A DNA stretch of 64,000 bases from Noviherbaspirillum_A sp047237965. GTDB taxonomy: Bacteria > Pseudomonadota > Gammaproteobacteria > Burkholderiales > Burkholderiaceae_D. Numbering within the stretch: the first letter of the stretch is position 1; every line of letters starts with the position of its first letter. Below are positions 60,980 to 64,000 of this stretch, piece by piece. The notes beneath the pieces were generated by a model, which searched no databases, was not told the origin of the DNA, and saw nothing but the letters and a program-made list of their open reading frames with translations. Location of the stretch: assembly GCF_047237965.1 (NCBI RefSeq), contig NZ_JBDFLX010000001.1:2852001-2916000 (forward strand), in the 5' to 3' direction. The position numbers were made by a program, and so were the translations under genes.

Positions 60980-61006
60980 AAAAAAGCGCGGCAATGCCGC
61001 GCTTTT
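60980..61006 (-). terminator. Rho-independent terminator of argB
   Basis: On the minus strand GCGCGGC-ATT-GCCGCGC is followed by TTTTTT, 18 nt after the argB stop. The complement has a shorter T-run, so it is mainly directed at argB. Confidence 0.9.
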
Positions 61007-61024
61007 CCGCATCACACCACGCTA

Positions 61025-61924
61025 TCAGTGCGAGCGGATCATGGTCCCAAAGGCCTGCTCCGTCAGCACTTCCAGCAGCAGCGAATGCTCGATGCGGCCA
61101 TCGACGATATGCACCGTGTTCACGCCCGACTTGGCCGCGTCCAGCGCCGACGAGATCTTGGGCAGCATGCCGCCGGAGATGGTGCCGTCGTTGAACATCT
61201 CGTCGATCTCACGCGCCGACAGGTCGGTCAGCAGGTTGCCCTGCTTGTCCATCACGCCCGGGATGTTGGTCATCATGATCAGCTTTTCCGCATGCAGGAT
61301 TTCCGCGATCTTGCCGGCCACGAGGTCGGCATTGATGTTGTAGGCCTGGCCATCGGCGCCGAAGCCGATCGGGGAAATGATGGGAATGAAGGCATCGTCC
61401 TGCAGCGCCTTGACCACCGCCGGGTTGATCGCCTCGATCTCGCCGACATAGCCGATGTCGAGGAACTGGCCGGGGTTCTCGCGGTCCGGCATCTTCATCT
61501 TGCGGGCGCGGATCAGGCCGCCGTCCTTGCCGGTCAGGCCCACCGCCTGTCCGCCGTAGTGATTGATCAGCATCACGATGTCCTGCTGCACCTCGCCGCC
61601 CAGCACCCACTCCACCACTTCCATGGTTTCCTCGTCGGTGATGCGCATGCCCTGCACGAAGGTTCCCTGCTTGCCGATCTTCTTCAGCGCATTGTCGATC
61701 TGCGGGCCGCCGCCATGCACCACCACCGGGTTCATGCCGACCAGCTTCAACAGGATCACGTCGCGCGCGAAGCCGTGCTTCAGGCGCTCTTCCGTCATCG
61801 CGTTGCCGCCGTACTTGACGACGATGGTCTTGCCGTGGAATTTGCGGATGTAGGGCAAGGCTTGCGCAAGAATCTCGGCCTTGATGCCGGATGACACCTG
61901 CGACAGATCGGCGAAATCGGTCAT
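61025..61924 (-). CDS. argB: Acetylglutamate kinase
   Basis: A 299-residue enzyme of arginine biosynthesis that phosphorylates N-acetylglutamate. The N-terminal KTIVVKYGGNAM, VVVHGGGPQI and the ATP-site block DKQGNLLTDL are conserved. Its N-terminal helix (about 1-30) is of the type linked to hexameric, arginine-inhibited kinases. The start is ATG 61924; the upstream frame is not conserved. No other arg gene is in the window. Confidence 0.95.
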   Translation of the reverse strand: MTDFADLSQVSSGIKAEILAQALPYIRKFHGKTIVVKYGGNAMTEERLKHGFARDVILLKLVGMNPVVVHGGGPQIDNALKKIGKQGTFVQGMRITDEETMEVVEWVLGGEVQQDIVMLINHYGGQAVGLTGKDGGLIRARKMKMPDRENPGQFLDIGYVGEIEAINPAVVKALQDDAFIPIISPIGFGADGQAYNINADLVAGKIAEILHAEKLIMMTNIPGVMDKQGNLLTDLSAREIDEMFNDGTISGGMLPKISSALDAAKSGVNTVHIVDGRIEHSLLLEVLTEQAFGTMIRSH

Positions 61925-62081
61925 GACTGTTCCAAATTGAGAGATGGGCGCGATTTTACAACGAAAGCCTGCAGCGTCCCGGCGGATTTTTCCGTAAAAA
62001 ATGGCCGGATATCGGATAAATTGCAACAAGCCGTTTCAAGACTGACAAGCGGCTTTCCCGACCATTTTCAAAAGGATATCG

Positions 62082-62303
62082 ATGAGCACATGCAGCCGTT
62101 GCGGCGCCGACTTTGCCTGCGGCATGGTGGAGGCGCTGGAGTCTCCATGCTGGTGCACCACGCTCCCGGCGCTCCCCGCCGACAGCCTGCCCGACGCCGA
62201 TGACGGCCGCTGCCTGTGCCCGGCCTGCCTGAAGGCGTGGATAGAGCGGCTGGAGGGCGCTGATCGCTTGGATGGCGAAACGCGCCGCGCTCGGGGCCTG
62301 TGA
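62082..62303 (+). CDS. Small cysteine-rich CWC protein
   Basis: A 73-residue protein with eight cysteines (4, 7, 13, 23, 25, 44, 46, 49) in a CxxC...CWC...CLCxxC pattern, matching the Cys-rich CWC family, probably zinc-binding. AAGGA lies 7 nt before the ATG. Function unknown. Divergent from argB. Confidence 0.78.
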   Translation: MSTCSRCGADFACGMVEALESPCWCTTLPALPADSLPDADDGRCLCPACLKAWIERLEGADRLDGETRRARGL

Positions 62304-62656
62304 AGCGCCCCGGGACGGGCTGCGAACGCCGTCGCCGCGCTCACGCCTGGCCGCCTCTGGCAGCGCCCAACCTTTCGGGACGCCATGAAAGGCGAGAACT
62401 GGATGAACCGTCCCCATGGTTGCCGGCGCAACCCGACAGGGCCGTCTGTTACTCAGGCCTGCCGTTTCGATAGGCAGTACGCCCTCCAGGTGTATTCCCG
62501 CATTCTTCACTCGCGAAATGGCAACACGAGGCAAGCAGGCCGTTATCCAGCTAGTCAACAAGACACGGAGCGCAGGCAAGGCACCTCGCCGCATGCCTCG
62601 ACAACAAACGGCCCGATGCTTTTCCTTCATGCAGCCTGTCTCTTCAAGGAGCCTCC
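62304..62656. other. Gap upstream of ankyrin gene G
   Basis: No gene is supported in these 353 nt. Two loose variants of the shared element's right half (TTACTCAG near 62449 and TTATCCAG near 62543) occur, but at different distances from the start than in genes A, B and E, so they are not called. Confidence 0.45.
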
Positions 62657-64000
62657 ATGTCCTGCAGCCAAACCACCACAAGCCGTCACACGATCTCCTC
62701 CAACGCCGGCGCCATGGCCGCCGGTTATGCCATGGAAAGCACCCACGCTTTCGCCGCCGACGCCATCTGCCGCCGCCCATTGCTGCGCCCGGCCAGCCAG
62801 GAGGACGGCCGGCGCGCCGCCATCCGCCACTTCCTCAGTACGCATGGTCGGCTGCTACCGGCAACGCCTGTCGCAGGCGCGTTTCCGGGGCTGGTGGAGC
62901 AGGCCAAACAGACGTGCACAGCCGTCGCCGCGGAAGGCATGCGCCAGGCCGGCATGCTCGCGAGTCGGCTGGCAAAGCTGGCGATGGCAATTGACGCCGG
63001 CTTGCGCTTTCCCGCCGCAACGGCGGCAGAGCCATCCTGCACGGTGCGCCCTGACGGTTCCCAGGCATGCGCATCCGACGAGGCCAGTCGGCCCGGCACG
63101 CGGAAAGGCACAGCAACCGGCGGGGTTTCGTTCAGTTTCAGCGTCGGCGCCAGTCAGGCCAACGTCCCTGCTTCCCCCGAATTGCGCACGGAACCAGGCA
63201 GCAAGCAGGCAGATGCCCCACCGAATGCGGCCCAAGGCATGCGCCAGACCGTCGTCAGGTCCGAACTGGTGGTGCGCGCCTATCAAGGCGATTTACGCCA
63301 GGTCGACTTGCTATTGAAAGCCGGCACGGATGTCAATGAGGTCGATGGGCAGGGAAACACGGCGCTCATCGCCGCCGTAATGCGCATGCAGGAACCTATC
63401 GTGCGCCGTTTGCTGGAAGCTGGCGCAGGCGTGGATTACGTCAATCGAGCAGGCTTGAACGGGGCAGGCTTGAGCGCACTGGACGTCGCAGTCTCGACCG
63501 GCAACACGGAGATCACCCGAATGCTACTGGAGAGAAACCCGCAGCTCGACCGGATCAACGCTGCTGGCTATACACCGCTCTACATTGCGGTCGAGACGGA
63601 CTACCCCGAGCTCGTGCGCGCGCTCCTCGCTGCCGGCGCCGATCCGGATATTGCGCTGTCGGACATCCACCCGCTGCGCGGAATGACGCCCCTGATGTGC
63701 TCCGTGCTGCATAAGAATCACTGTATTGCCAGAATGCTGCTGCAGGCCGGCGCCGACGTGCATCAGGTCATTGCCAACGGCAGGGATGCGCTTCTGTTTG
63801 CCGTACGGAGGGACGACCCGGAGATGGTCGACCTGTTGTCGCGCGCAGATGCCAAACCCTGTTCCATGCCGCCCGGGGAGCGATCGGCCTTTCAGGAGGC
63901 GGTTGAAGCCGGACAGCATGCCATGGTGGAATCCATGCTGCGGCACCCGAAAAACCATCCCTGCCCCACGCTGCTGCTGATGGATGCGCTGCAGCGGGCT
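62657..64000 (+). CDS. Ankyrin-repeat protein G, partial (runs off the window)
   Basis: The frame is open from ATG 62657 to the last base (448 codons) with no stop, so the 3' part is missing. AAGGAG lies 6 nt before the ATG. Residues 1-195 are Ala/Ser-rich with helical stretches and no signal peptide. From about residue 200 there are at least six ankyrin repeats (VDLLLKAGTDVNEVDGQGNT, RRLLEAGAGVDYVN, TPLYIAVETDYPELVRALL, TPLMCSVLHKNHCIARMLL). The repeat style resembles C-E, but the N-terminus differs and the strand is opposite. Function unknown; protein binding is inferred. Confidence 0.85.
   Translation, partial: MSCSQTTTSRHTISSNAGAMAAGYAMESTHAFAADAICRRPLLRPASQEDGRRAAIRHFLSTHGRLLPATPVAGAFPGLVEQAKQTCTAVAAEGMRQAGMLASRLAKLAMAIDAGLRFPAATAAEPSCTVRPDGSQACASDEASRPGTRKGTATGGVSFSFSVGASQANVPASPELRTEPGSKQADAPPNAAQGMRQTVVRSELVVRAYQGDLRQVDLLLKAGTDVNEVDGQGNTALIAAVMRMQEPIVRRLLEAGAGVDYVNRAGLNGAGLSALDVAVSTGNTEITRMLLERNPQLDRINAAGYTPLYIAVETDYPELVRALLAAGADPDIALSDIHPLRGMTPLMCSVLHKNHCIARMLLQAGADVHQVIANGRDALLFAVRRDDPEMVDLLSRADAKPCSMPPGERSAFQEAVEAGQHAMVESMLRHPKNHPCPTLLLMDALQRA

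Overview
The window is GC-rich, densely coded chromosomal DNA of a betaproteobacterium. It is most likely a member of the Burkholderiales close to Oxalobacteraceae (Herbaspirillum/Noviherbaspirillum-like). The pointers are the gsp gene order, a rhodanese-grxC-secB-gpsA string, argB next to a HAD pyrimidine-nucleotidase-like gene, and an RsbRST-type locus with two-component genes. Family assignment rests on gene content only. No rRNA, tRNA, CRISPR array, transposase or integrase was seen.

Layout. 1-7.7 kb: a minus-strand type II secretion operon (gspG-H-I-K-L-M-N-D-E, gspE cut by the window edge); no gspJ lies between gspI and gspK, and no gspC is present. 7.9-15.7 kb: housekeeping genes, namely a cupin, gpsA, an SH3 protein, secB, grxC, a rhodanese, gpmA, envC, ctpA and a MoeB/ThiF enzyme. 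15.9-27.0 kb: a signalling block. A stressosome-type set (RsbR, RsbS, RsbT, an ATPase-SpoIIE phosphatase) runs straight into two hybrid histidine kinases, then an M23 peptidase and three GGDEF proteins, one with a degenerate-looking EAL domain. 27.3-29.9 kb: a ferrous iron uptake operon (feoA, feoB, a small Cys-rich membrane protein) behind a Fur-box-like site.

30.1-44.3 kb is the most unusual part. It holds five large same-strand genes for repeat proteins: two ankyrin/leucine-rich-repeat proteins (A, B) and three ankyrin-repeat paralogues (C, D, E). A sixth, larger one (F, 49.5-53.1 kb) lies beyond kup, rarD and ettA. A seventh ankyrin gene (G, plus strand) starts at 62.66 kb and leaves the window. 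A-F share a threonine-rich linker. A, B and E carry the same 29-nt bipartite promoter-like element 63-64 nt before the start codon, and F carries a degraded copy at the same place. A remnant of the feo Cys-rich gene between A and B shows that the LRR region arose by segmental duplication. The proteins look like eukaryotic-style interaction scaffolds, possibly secreted effectors or surface/toxin-type proteins, but nothing in the window proves export.

53.6-62.3 kb returns to housekeeping: lrgAB, a DTW tRNA-modification enzyme, an HD hydrolase, an MFS-like transporter, opgD, a HAD phosphatase, argB and a small CWC protein. Between the HAD gene and argB lie two inverted copies of a roughly 265-bp structured repeat whose hairpins differ in sequence but stay paired.
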